A DNA stretch of 64,000 bases from Sphaerosporella brunnea (Eukaryota > Ascomycota > Pezizomycetes > Pezizales > Pyronemataceae). The stretch is taken from contig VXIS01000016.1 in the NCBI GenBank assembly GCA_008704415.1, positions 62,001 to 126,000 of the forward strand, read 5' to 3'. The notes beneath the pieces are model-generated. The model was not told where the DNA came from. It was given only the letters and a program-made list of their open reading frames with translations, and made no database searches. Every line of letters starts with the position of its first letter. The stretch's first letter is position 1. Made by a program: the position numbers and the translations under genes. Below, piece after piece: positions 42,292 through 51,908 of the stretch.

Positions 42292-44783
42292 ATGCCTTCA
42301 GCAACGCCTTCAGCAACGCCTTCAGCAACGCCTTCAGCAACGCCCGACCACAGTGACGACACGGACGCACCGACGCCGCCCCCGCCTCCGCCCAGCATCA
42401 ATGCCTGCACCACAGTCTCGGAGCTGCAAGCAGCACTGGCCCACCTCAACGCGCAAGAATCGCTCGTCTCCTCACGGCTCCAAACACTGCTGTTGACGCA
42501 ATCGGAGCTCTCGCACTCGTTCAGCCGGCTGGACCTGATCCGCGCACACCTTGGAACACAAGTAGTCGCCGCACGCTCGCTGTCCAACAACATCCTGAGC
42601 ACCGCCGCAACGACTGCGAACCGTGTCTCCTCCGCCGTCAAGCGTCTCGACACGGAGCAATCGCGGGTAAAAGCTACCCTTGAGGTAGTAGACCAAGTCT
42701 CGGAGCTCAAAGCATGTGTCCTCGGCGTCACCAGCAGCATGGGTGCGCCGCAGGACTGGGAAACCGCTGCCAGCTATCTTTACCGCGCCAGCAAGATACC
42801 CGCCGAGATTGTGCGCGGCGAGTTCGCCGAGGAAATGGTTGCGAGCGCGGAGGTGCCGGACCCTCCTGCTGTCACCCTCGAGAACGCGGCCGAGAGCTTG
42901 TGTGGCCTTTTCCTCCGCGAGTTTGAGAAGGCCGCGGAAGTGGCAGATGGGGAGAAGGTTACGAGGTTCTTTAAGCTGTTCCCGCTTATTGGCCGTGCGC
43001 ACACGGGATTAGAGGTGTATGGGAAATATGTCTGCGCTGGCGTGTCGAGTAGGGCCAGAGCGGCGTTGAACGAGAAGAGCGGAGACTTCTTTTATGCTTC
43101 GGCTATGACTCGGCTGTTTGAGCACATTGCGACGATTGTGGAGCAGCATGGGGCGCTGGTGGATAGACATTATGGCGAGGGGAAGATGGTGAAGGTTATT
43201 GAGCGCCTACAGATTGAGGCGGATACACAGGGTGGTATTATTATCGATATGTTTATGGACGAGAAGACTATGGACCGGAAGGTATTCTTTCTCTCTCTCT
43301 CTCCTTGCAAAGAGGGTTGGCTAATAGGTATAGCTCACCGATATAAAATCCTACGCCTTCTCGTTCTTGGTGCAATCGTTCCTTCCCGGACCTCGCGGAG
43401 CACTGGGGGGAACGCCGCGATCCGGTTCACCAGCCCCGGGTGCTATGCCCAGTCAAGATGTCGAAGACGAGGGTATAGACGTCAAAGAAGTTGATCTTCT
43501 GCTCACCGAGATCGGAGTAATGCTCGGACGCTGGTCGTTATATTGCCGATTCCTAGCTCGCAAATGCCAGGTATTTACACCGGCCTCTCTTCGTTCTCTC
43601 CACTGACACCCACCCCTAGACCCTCTCGCCCCAGCCTACCGATCCCCTAATCCTCCCACCCGTAATCAGCAACTCTGCGCTTCTGCAAAAAGTGCACACA
43701 CGGCTGGTAAACCCGTTCAACACGATGACGACGTTCTTCTGCCGGCGCAGCGTAGAAAAGGCCTTCCAGCTCGACGAAGCACCCACAGACCTCTCACTTT
43801 CCTTGAATCTCTCCGCATCCACAAGTTCAAACCCCCCCTTCATCACCTCCGCCGTCGACGACGTCATGTACATCGTCAGCAAGCTTTTGCAACGCTCGAT
43901 CGAGACGTCGCAGCGGGCACTAGTAACCAGCGTGATCTCGACCGTGTCCCGCGTGCTCGGCAGCGATTTCATCGGGATGATACAGCGCAAAATGCGCGAC
44001 GAGTCGTACCCGCGGTCAACAAGCGCCAACACCCCTCCGCCCGACGAAAAAGTCCTCGGCTTCCTGGTGCTGATCAACAACCTCGACACCGCCGCCGAAT
44101 ACATCCACCGCATCATCTCCGGCTTCGTGCCGAAAGACCTCAAGGACCTGTTCCCGTTCGAGGACGAAGCCGAAAGCGTAGCCGACGCCCTGAAGAACCT
44201 GGAAACTAGCTTTGAGGCGAAAACGGGCGAATTGGTGGGCGATGGCATCATGGTTGTTTTCAACCAGGTGGTAAAACCCCGGTTACGCCCGCTGTTGGCC
44301 GAGAGCTGGAGTGGCGTGGACTATGTGGTTTCTGAAGAGACTGGCGGAGGTGGTATGGACGAGGAAGAAGAACTTGGGGAAATAGTGAAGGCACGGTTCC
44401 AGGGGGGATGGGAACAACTTGTGATGCCGCTGAAACGAATCATGACCGAGAAGACTTTCAATCGGCTACTTGTCACCACAGCAAACTACTTCTCCAAGCT
44501 GCTCGAGAAGCGCATCTGGGGTTATTCCGGGCGAATAAACGAGCTGGGCGCCATACGGCTGGAAAGAGATGTGGCGGGTGTGGTGGGAGTCGTGGTTAGA
44601 GGCGGCAGATACGGGGTTAGAGATACGTTTGCGCGGTGCACACAGATTTGCTTGGTGGTTAATATGGAAGAGGATGAGGTGCGGGAGATATTAAAGAAGG
44701 AAGGAGACGAGAGTGGGGTTGAATGGAAACTTGAGGTTGAAGAGAGGGCAAGAGCGAGGGAGATGGTGATTAGACGGGTGTAG
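42292..44783 (+). CDS. COG4: Conserved oligomeric Golgi complex subunit 4
   Basis: Exons 42292-43281, 43334-43570 and 43620-44783 give 796 residues. COG4 is in lobe A of the COG tether and works in retrograde intra-Golgi traffic with SNAREs. Landmarks are an N-terminal coiled region (LAHLNAQESLVSSRLQTLL...LIRAHLGTQV), YLYRASKIPAEI, VTRFFKLFPLIG and SYAFSFLVQSFLPGPRG after intron 1. ILPPVISNSALLQKVHTRLVNPFNTMTTFFCRRSVEKAFQLDE after intron 2 is the most conserved block of the family. The C-terminus has LLVTTANYFSKLLEKRIW. The N-terminus carries a four-times-repeated SATP encoded by 12-bp tandem units. The gene converges on IRC6 with only 31 bp between stop codons. Confidence 0.93.
42295..42345 (+). 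repeat. 12-bp coding tandem repeat (SATP)n in COG4
   Basis: Four tandem copies of CCTTCAGCAACG-type units encode repeated Pro-Ser-Ala-Thr at the extreme N-terminus of COG4, starting directly after the initiator codon. Confidence 0.85.
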
Positions 44784-44814
44784 AACAAGATAGATAGAGT
44801 AATGTGTGGTGGAG

Positions 44815-45953
44815 TTATGACTTCATCAGCTCGGCTACAGCCTTTGCTGCGATCCGTCTTCGCTCCTCTTTCGACACCGAGTCGCCCATGTCTGTACCAG
44901 TCAGCCCCTCTCACCGCAGGATGAGCATGCGGAGTACCTTTAACCATCAACAACCTCGCCATCACAGCCTCCAGCTTCTCCACATCCTCCTCCCCGCCCT
45001 CTCCCTCATCCCCCTCCTCGGCATCAAGCGCCAACCTCAACGCGGCCATCTCCCTCTCCATCTCCCCACCAATACCTTCCAACCCCTCACCCTCCGCTTC
45101 CTCCCGCTCCTCAGCCGGATCCGAAGTCCAATCATTAGCCTCCAGTGCCTCGCGGACTCTATCCATGCCCGCGGGCTCACCAAATTCATTCCTTACGCCT
45201 CTCCGGCCGGAATTAAAATCCACCCACTCGAAGCCGTAGTGGAGACACGTGTCTCCGGCGGCTTCGGGCGAGGTTTGGGGGGCGAGCGACACGGCGAGAC
45301 AGACGCCGTCGAAGGCTGTGTTTGTGGTGATTTTCTGCAGGGACCGGAGGAGCGGGATTGGAGGAGAGGCGCACCGGTAGGTTAGGATTATGCACCCGAG
45401 CGCTTGCAGCACTTCGGTCGCGAGCGGGGAAAGGTAGGTGCTGGTCCATTCTTTGAGGGTTGGTGGTGCGGGCTCGTGCTCGGGCGTGGAGGATGGGGTG
45501 GAGGATGGGGTGGAGGCTTGGAACGAGGCGGTGGGCAGGGGAACGGGTTCATCCATATCAGCAGTGGTTGGTGCCTTCTCCTCGGTGGTGGGATTTCCAG
45601 GCTCGCCTTCACTCCACGCAATCTTCTGCCTCCCCTTCTCCACGTCCTCCCCCTCCCCCTCCCCCTCCCCCTCCCCCTTCCCGTCCCCGTCCCCATCCTC
45701 TTCTGGCATCTCATCAACCCACACTCCCACATCAGCACTATAATATTGCGTCTCCAGCTTCAACTCATGCGACAGTCCCGCATGGCTCTCGGGGATATTT
45801 GGTGGTAGGCTATCCGTCAGAGCTTTGCGGCCTGTCAGCTCCATTTATATTGGCGATAAGGGGGGAGGGAGAACCTTTGAGGAAGGTTAGTTTTCCGGAG
45901 CGGCGTGGGCCGACGAGGAGGATGCGGCGGGGGTTCGAGATTGTGGCGGGCAT
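44815..45953 (-). CDS. IRC6: Irc6 / alpha- and gamma-adaptin-binding protein p34 family
   Basis: Three exons (45875-45953, 44938-45831, 44815-44891) give 349 residues. Family members have a Rab-like fold and regulate AP-1/AP-2 clathrin adaptors. The N-terminus MPATISNPRRILLVGPRRSGKLTFLKG carries a P-loop-like GPRRSGK. It is followed after a 43-nt intron by RKALTDSLPPNIPESHAGLSHELKLETQYY and VGVWVDEM. A long acidic/Gly/Glu low-complexity insert (KGEGEGEGEGEDVEKG) and a Pro/Ser/Thr linker interrupt the domain. ALGCIILTYR, AFDGVCLAVSLAP and LHYGFEWVDF complete it. The C-terminal helix DMGDSVSKEERRRIAAKAVAELMKS is reached after a 46-nt intron; without that splice the frame would continue into COG4 antisense sequence. 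Confidence 0.88.
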
Positions 45954-46611
45954 GGTTGTGGTTGTAGAGGAGGGGAGGGAGTGAGGTTGGGTTAAGGTTG
46001 GTGGGGTTGCAGGTCAGCCTTATGCGAGGCGGCTAGCTCTCTGACATAATCGTCATCGGGCATGAGTTACTACTTTCCCACCACGAAAGCAGGCCTGGAT
46101 CCTCTGGACGAATCTCGTCTTTCTTGTGATCATTACGCTTTCTTTGCCAGGGATTCACAGAGCTCCTAAAACCCCGTCACATGAGCACCTCGAGTTTGAC
46201 GACGAGTCAGATATCAAGTGAGTCAACTCACTCGAGCTCCTCCCACCGCTTCAAACCAAAATTGTCTCCACTCAACGGGATAATAATCAGGACAAGAAGG
46301 ATTGCGAGAAGTACTTTCAACCTCGAATCCCAACAAACACACACAGTTCCATGCCAATCGCACCGAAAAAAACAAAAATAGAGAGGATAAACAACACCCA
46401 AAAAGAAGAAGTATGCACAACCCGCGCCGAAGGATAATCCAGCGAACAACCTACGAAAGTAAAGAGTAAAAAGCAAAGTATTGTAACCCTAAGCCCAAAA
46501 AAATGAACCAAGCAAGCAAAGCGCCCCAACACCAAAAACCCCCAGGTATTCAGCTGCAAAAACAAAACCCGGTATGTAAAAAAAAAAACCGGAAAAAAAA
46601 GGGAAGGTATA
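45954..46611. other. Intergenic, IRC6 promoter and ABP2 3' flank
   Basis: Both flanking genes are on the minus strand. The ABP2-proximal part (46360-46610) is strongly A-rich. No other feature was found. Confidence 0.5.
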
Positions 46612-48992
46612 TCAAGATACAACCGCCCTCAAAACGCTTTCTCTGAACCTGCCCAGCTCCTTCTCTTTTCCTTTCAAAAGTCCCTCCAGCTCCAACACCT
46701 TCTTTCTCAGCTCCTCCACTCCATCGGCGGGCTTATCATCCGCGCGTCCAAAGTCCGTCAAGCTCTCAAACTCGCGATCCTCACCGCCGCGTTTCGGGGA
46801 TAACACAACAATTTCCTCGAACGCGCCCTTCAAGTCCCCAAACATCGTTTCCCATCGTATTCTATATCTACGTTCAGCGCGGTCTCCGCGCGCGCCGTCG
46901 GCGGCGTCATAGTCATCGTCCTGGTCGGGGTCATGAATCCCTAATTCCTCGAGCTCACTCTGGAGCCTGCAGACCTGCAGACCCTTGAAGCCGCTTTCGG
47001 TCACGGTGGCGCCGGTAATGAATGCGAGCTTATCGCTGCTGCAACTCTCGGGATACGCCCGGCGGAAACCCGAAAACACACGTTCCGCGATTGCCGTGGC
47101 GTCGTTGAGGCCTACGCTTTTGCCGTCGTCGCCGACGACCTGGACGATGGCTATGACGAGTTGGCTCTGCAGCTCGTCGAGGGAGATGGATGGCATTGGA
47201 GGCGGCAGCTGCGGAGGCGGGGTTTTGTCTGCTTTTGGCTGTGAGGGGGGCGGCAGCCATTCGATGTGCGGCGAGGCGCCGTTGGTGGCTGGCGAGGCCA
47301 GAGGGATTGGCCGGCTGGGTTGCTGCGGCACTGTGAGGTGCAGGCTTGGGGGGCGGTAGTGTTGAGGAAAGGGGAAGGGCGGATGGGACATCACGGGTGT
47401 TGGGGTTGGAGTGGCGGTGATGGGGGACATGTCGATTGTGGCGCCGCCTTTTGCGGAAGGGTTTGCGGGAAAGGTGGAGAATGGACCGTCGCGGACGGAG
47501 CGGTTACTTGGAGGCCTCCCGCGCAGCTTTCCAGTCAGCGGGTTGCCGGAGGAAGGCCATGCGGATGACACCGCAGGGCCGTGCCGGCGGCGCCTTGGAG
47601 GTTTGGAGGATGTGGGAGTGGCAGATATTGGTGTCATAGCATCATCGTTGGTAGCATGGTTATCGTGAGTGGTGATGAGTGGAGGTGGATGTGGACTGTG
47701 AGGTGTTGTGGCGGAGTCGAGCTTCGGGAATGATGGGCGCCAGCGGTAGTTCTGCCCACCGGTTGGAGTTGATGCGCCGGCGCTCAGGACTGATTGCGTC
47801 GCAGCGGTCCACTGGTCCTGGCTCACAGCTTCCTCCAGGAAGGTCATGCCATCGCCACCAGCGCTCGAAGGGACGGCCGAGTTCGGATAAACAAAGTGGC
47901 CCATGTCGTCGGCGCTTGCAGGAGCACCTGTGTCCAGGTGCTGCCGCTTGGCCGACGGTCCGTCCTTCTCCGAGTTGTCATCCCGATCGTCTGTTTTTCG
48001 TCGGCCCCGCTTTGGGCGGGTTTCTGGATGGAGTGCTCGCAGGGCGAGATCCTCTTCTACTGGCACACCATCGCGGATGCGCTCCGTGGCGGGAGTATTG
48101 GCGTCTGAATCTACATGCGGTATGTGCTGATAATAACCGTGTGGCTTGTCCAGGATGTACTCGAAAAAGGCATCCACATGCATCGCATGCATCCATCTCT
48201 GTGGCAGCCGGGGTTTAGTTTCATGCATCACCAACTGCAGAGTGCTATTAATAGCCATACCTTCAACCTAACCGCGTACTGTTGGACTTTTTGCGCGCTC
48301 GAGTCTGGCGTACGCTCCACCCCGAGTTCAATCGCGAGTTTGGTCCAAGTCTTGATGTCCTTGCGCTCAAACTTCTCTATGAGCTGCAGCAGATGATATG
48401 TGCTAAAAGTCTTGCCGTCGCTCTTGGGAGGCTGCCTGAAGGCTTTTCGCAATTCGGCGGTGTCGCAATCAAGCGGCACGGAAGGATTGCAGTAGAGAAT
48501 AAACGCGACGTAGGCATCGTCAAGAGTCTCGTCGGTGACGTGCTTTTCTGGCAAGTTGCGGTCGGTAGGAGTGTAGGATGCAGGGCCGCTCTTAGGCGGG
48601 TTCGGCGCGGGAGATGCGGAGGGAAATTGCGACGGCGAGCCTTCTGAGGGCTGCTCACTCGCAGTATCCAGTGTGTACTGGTTCGCACTGTAAAGTTGCC
48701 GTTGCATGTGCTGCTCGCCGTAGTGAGCACGTTGTTGGGGGTCATCTTGATGCGGATGTTGCCTGTGCTGCTGCTGGTCTTGGTGATGTTCTGGCGGTGG
48801 ATGTGACTCCAGATTCGGATCGATGGACAGCTCCGGCCGGCCGAAATCTGCGTGGGTAGCAAAGCTTGTGGCGTCCGACTGGGAGTGTACGTGGTGGGGG
48901 GCTGCGCTGATGCCATGCGCAAAGTGAGAACCGTCGTCCTCGTCGTCTTCATCATGTGCGGCCAACGCGTTTGAGTACTGGTCGGCATCCAT
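46612..48992 (-). CDS. ABP2: ARS-binding protein 2 (Abp2 family)
   Basis: Two exons (48261-48992, 46612-48198; 62-nt intron) give 772 residues from the first in-frame ATG. The conserved Abp2 core runs VTDETLDDAYVAFILYCNPSVPLDCDTAELRKAF, TFSTYHLLQLIEKFERKDIKTWTKLAIELGVE and KVQQYAVRLKRWMHAMHVDAFFEYILDKPHGYY, with the intron between RLK and RWM. The fission yeast prototype binds replication-origin sequences; most fungal members are uncharacterised nuclear proteins. The rest is disordered (His/Gln, Pro/Ser). Near the C-terminus are SLDELQSQLVIAIVQVVGDDG and a coiled coil (VEELRKKVLELEGLLKGKEKELGRF). The open frame continues about 125 bp above this ATG into a 14-bp G/C homopolymer without another ATG, so an upstream exon may supply the true start. 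Confidence 0.82.
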
Positions 48993-49834
48993 CCCGTCCA
49001 GGCCGGAAGAAAACGAAAGAGAATGCACTCCTTCGTCAGAGGTTGAATCGGCCAGACCGCCGGTAGTAAGAGGTGACAACGACTGGGCAGAGCCAAGTCG
49101 TCGCCTAAGTTGGGGGGGGGGGGGGAATGGTCACGATCGTGCGGGTGGTGGCAGTAGTAGTTCAGCGGCGGTGCCGATGAAGGATTCCCAGAACGGATCA
49201 GAGTCAAAGGAGCGTGGGGACAATGGGTCGCTATGGGGGGTTAAGGAGCGTGACGATCCTCCTCAGATCTCCGGCGGAGCGGATAGCAGTTGTGAATTTC
49301 GGGACAGTTGCAATTCTCGTCGAGTGAGCAGGGGTGGTGGAACAATAGCCAGGGTCTCGCGGAATCAAGCGATGGCTAATAATAGCGACAAAAGCAACCG
49401 CATGAGGAGAGTCGTCGATCACGATGGGGCGTCTCACAACGGCCAGGCGGAGAGCAAATATGTGCCTATCACACCCACCGTGTTTGGCGCCGGTGCCGCA
49501 ATTCCCGTTTTGGCAGTGAACGCAGAGTGCATTCTGAAGCCTCGGTAGAGTAAGCCGCCTCGAGTGATGCATCGCCTCTCGAATTGAAGCCACCGCTGGG
49601 CACAAAGAGGGATATCGCGGAAAAACGAACATAATTGACGGACAGGAAAACAGCAAAAGCAATTTCGTAGACGCAATCGTAGACGCAACCAAAGAAAAAC
49701 AATGCAGGAATCAATCAGACACCACAGATCCGATCAGTGAAAACAAAGAGTCCAAAAACCCCCAGAGCTAAACAAGGAAAACCCACCATCATAGTTATCA
49801 TGTCCCCTTTGAATACCCGGTTCCCTATCTCAGT

Positions 49835-49857
49835 CCCCCCCCCCCCCCCCCCCCCCC
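49835..49857 (+). repeat. Poly-C tract of 23 bp
   Basis: An uninterrupted C23 run in intergenic DNA. Such G/C homopolymers are error-prone in sequencing, so the length is approximate. Confidence 0.9.
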
Positions 49858-50661
49858 TCTCTTGAGTCACAGTGACGCCCTATGTTTACCTCCAGCTTTG
49901 GCTTCGGGCACGCGCACAGGTAATGAGTTGAGGCAACGTTTGCCTCACCAAGATCTTCAACCAGCAGAAGTGGACCATATGTTCTCCGCTTCATTGATAA
50001 ACAAGGAGCTATTAGTCGTTGTTCTTCGAATTGGGTACTCGAGGGGTGGAGTAATTGCAGTGCCGGACCTACTCTCCATCTCGATTACCGTATCCCAGGT
50101 CTCTCCGGTTCCAGCAGCCTCCCGAGTGGACCGCCATGGGCAAACGCCACACCAACTGCATTATATAGGTATAGATTTCCAATCAGGAAGAAGGAGCAAG
50201 TCACCCTCCCCTGGCTCCGAATCACCAACAATTACGATTCTACTTCGCCTTGTCATTGCTATCAGGAGCCCTTCACCAAAAGTACCAATCGAGAAATCCC
50301 ACAAAGAAGTGCAAACGTTGAATGCGTTCCGGCTTAGAGCGTGGCTCTCGGGCAATCCGTACATGGTAATGCTCGCTTCAATGTTGGCAATATGCGGGTT
50401 TCCCTTAATTGACCACTAAAAGCTCTCCTAAAGCGGTAAATCTCCTCATAGCGAGGGTCGCTTGAGAGGAAGTAGTGATTCGGTCGGGATCATACGTACC
50501 AAACTGATATTAACGCTGCCATAACCATGGATATTACTTTACACAACCGCAAACGTAATCCAGTGATGGCCCTAAGCTCACATTGGACTACGGAAAAAGG
50601 CCCCACTATTTCATCTGCTGGTTCTGGAAGCGATGCGTGACTAGAAAAGGCTGCAACAATA

Positions 50662-51117
50662 GAGCCTGTCAGTGTTCTCAACAGCCAGCCAGCCCGGCCG
50701 GCTGCGTTGGGCGGATGTGGGCGTATCAAAAAGCCCGGCTGGCTGTTTAGGCTGCGAAAATCGTGGGCTGGCTGTTTGGGCTGCGGCCCGTGACGGAGAC
50801 CAACATGACGACAAATACGACCACCATGATATCAACTACTGCTATGAAATGAAAAGCACATAAAGATTTTCGCCGTGGAAAATGACGACTGGGGGGGAAT
50901 CACTAGATAGGAGTTTACGATAACATTACAGATCCTAATAAGTTTATTGGCGCCGATTGAACCCCGCCACTCGCAGTGGCCGGTCTTCACCGGAGATCAC
51001 TCAATGCCCTGGCAGCCGGGCTGGCCCGACAGCCAGCTGGGCCGTTTGGGCTGATGCAAAAAGCCCGCCCGGCTGTTTCGGCTGGCTAGGCTGGCTACTG
51101 AGAACACTGGAGCCTGT
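50662..51117. mobile_element. Non-autonomous hAT-like element, 440 bp, with 8-bp target duplication
   Basis: The element spans 50670-51109. Its termini CAGTGTTCTCAACAGCCAGCC (50670-50690) and, inverted, 51089-51109 match at 19 of 21 positions. It is flanked by the perfect direct repeat GAGCCTGT at 50662-50669 and 51110-51117. An 8-bp duplication and a CAG(T)G terminus are the hallmarks of the hAT superfamily. Multiple subterminal GGCTGGCTGTTT-like motifs in both orientations occur next to each end, as in hAT transposase-binding regions. The interior has no transposase, so mobility must depend on a protein encoded elsewhere. The intact duplication indicates a fairly recent insertion. Confidence 0.88.
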
Positions 51118-51908
51118 TTGCCTACCTGAAAGGGAACAGTCTAAACTGTTACTAATATAGCTTGAGCTTGAGAGATGTGATCTGTCAGATTTGGCTTTCC
51201 CTGGTGATTGGTGGAGATTGTCCTTGCAATGTTGGCTGCTGACGATTCCTACTATTTTCGCCATGATAACTTAGTCGCGTGGTCGAAGAAGGATAGCCGC
51301 GCGGCTATACACACACAACCCCATCCTGTGCGTCTAATTTGTTGTGACCAGTATATAACAGACAAACACCGGGTTTTTAAGGGCCCTGTGACGCGTGACG
51401 TCCGAACCTCATTCCTCGCTGCAGTATCAAATATAATACAGAACAGTTGAGCGAAACACGGAAAATTTACCCTACCTTTGCCCGAGTGATATGCTGTGGG
51501 TAAGCTCTAGCAAGCGTATACTTAGCATACAAGTGAACATCCGTGTGGTGACCACACGGCGAGCCATGATAAGTCCAGCTTCATTCAATTATCAATCGCG
51601 TAGAATAAGGGTCAAACGTATGTGTGTGTTATGATCAAAGCCAGGCCGTGCCTGACGCCGGTAGTTAGTTGCGGCGGTTAATCACTTGATATCACTCGGG
51701 CTGCGTTCCACCCCTTCAACGGACCAATCAGAATATTCGGGTATGACAGTTTCATGGCACTCCCAGCTTCAATTCCAATCACACCAACCCACAGCTTAAT
51801 TTCGCAACCTTCCAACTCCAATTTTGCGCTGCATTAACTACACCAAACCTGCAACACGCAACACACAGATAAAAAATCAACAATGCATGCGGCAAAACCT
51901 ATAAGCCA

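Larger units (their letters stand above)
48993..51908. other. Gene-poor 2.9 kb with hAT-like element and homopolymers
   Basis: The left part up to about 49.7 kb must hold the ABP2 leader and promoter, including a run of about 14 G (49113-49126). A C23 homopolymer (49835-49857) and the 440-bp element follow. Sequence from 51.2 to 51.9 kb is plain AT-richer intergenic DNA downstream of CWC22. One long open frame (49862-50419) lacks a credible start and similarity. Confidence 0.65.

Noticed and set aside
29208..45953. Clustering of ubiquitin-related genes (ubiquitin-eL40, RPN8, the WD40 candidate, MAG2, CSN6)
   Set aside because: They are scattered, differently oriented and all widely conserved single-copy genes; co-location is most likely chance.
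49862..50419. Plus-strand open frame of about 185 codons in the gene-poor region
   Set aside because: It begins at TTG, lacks a conserved domain, has no splice or leader context and lies next to a C23 homopolymer; probably chance.
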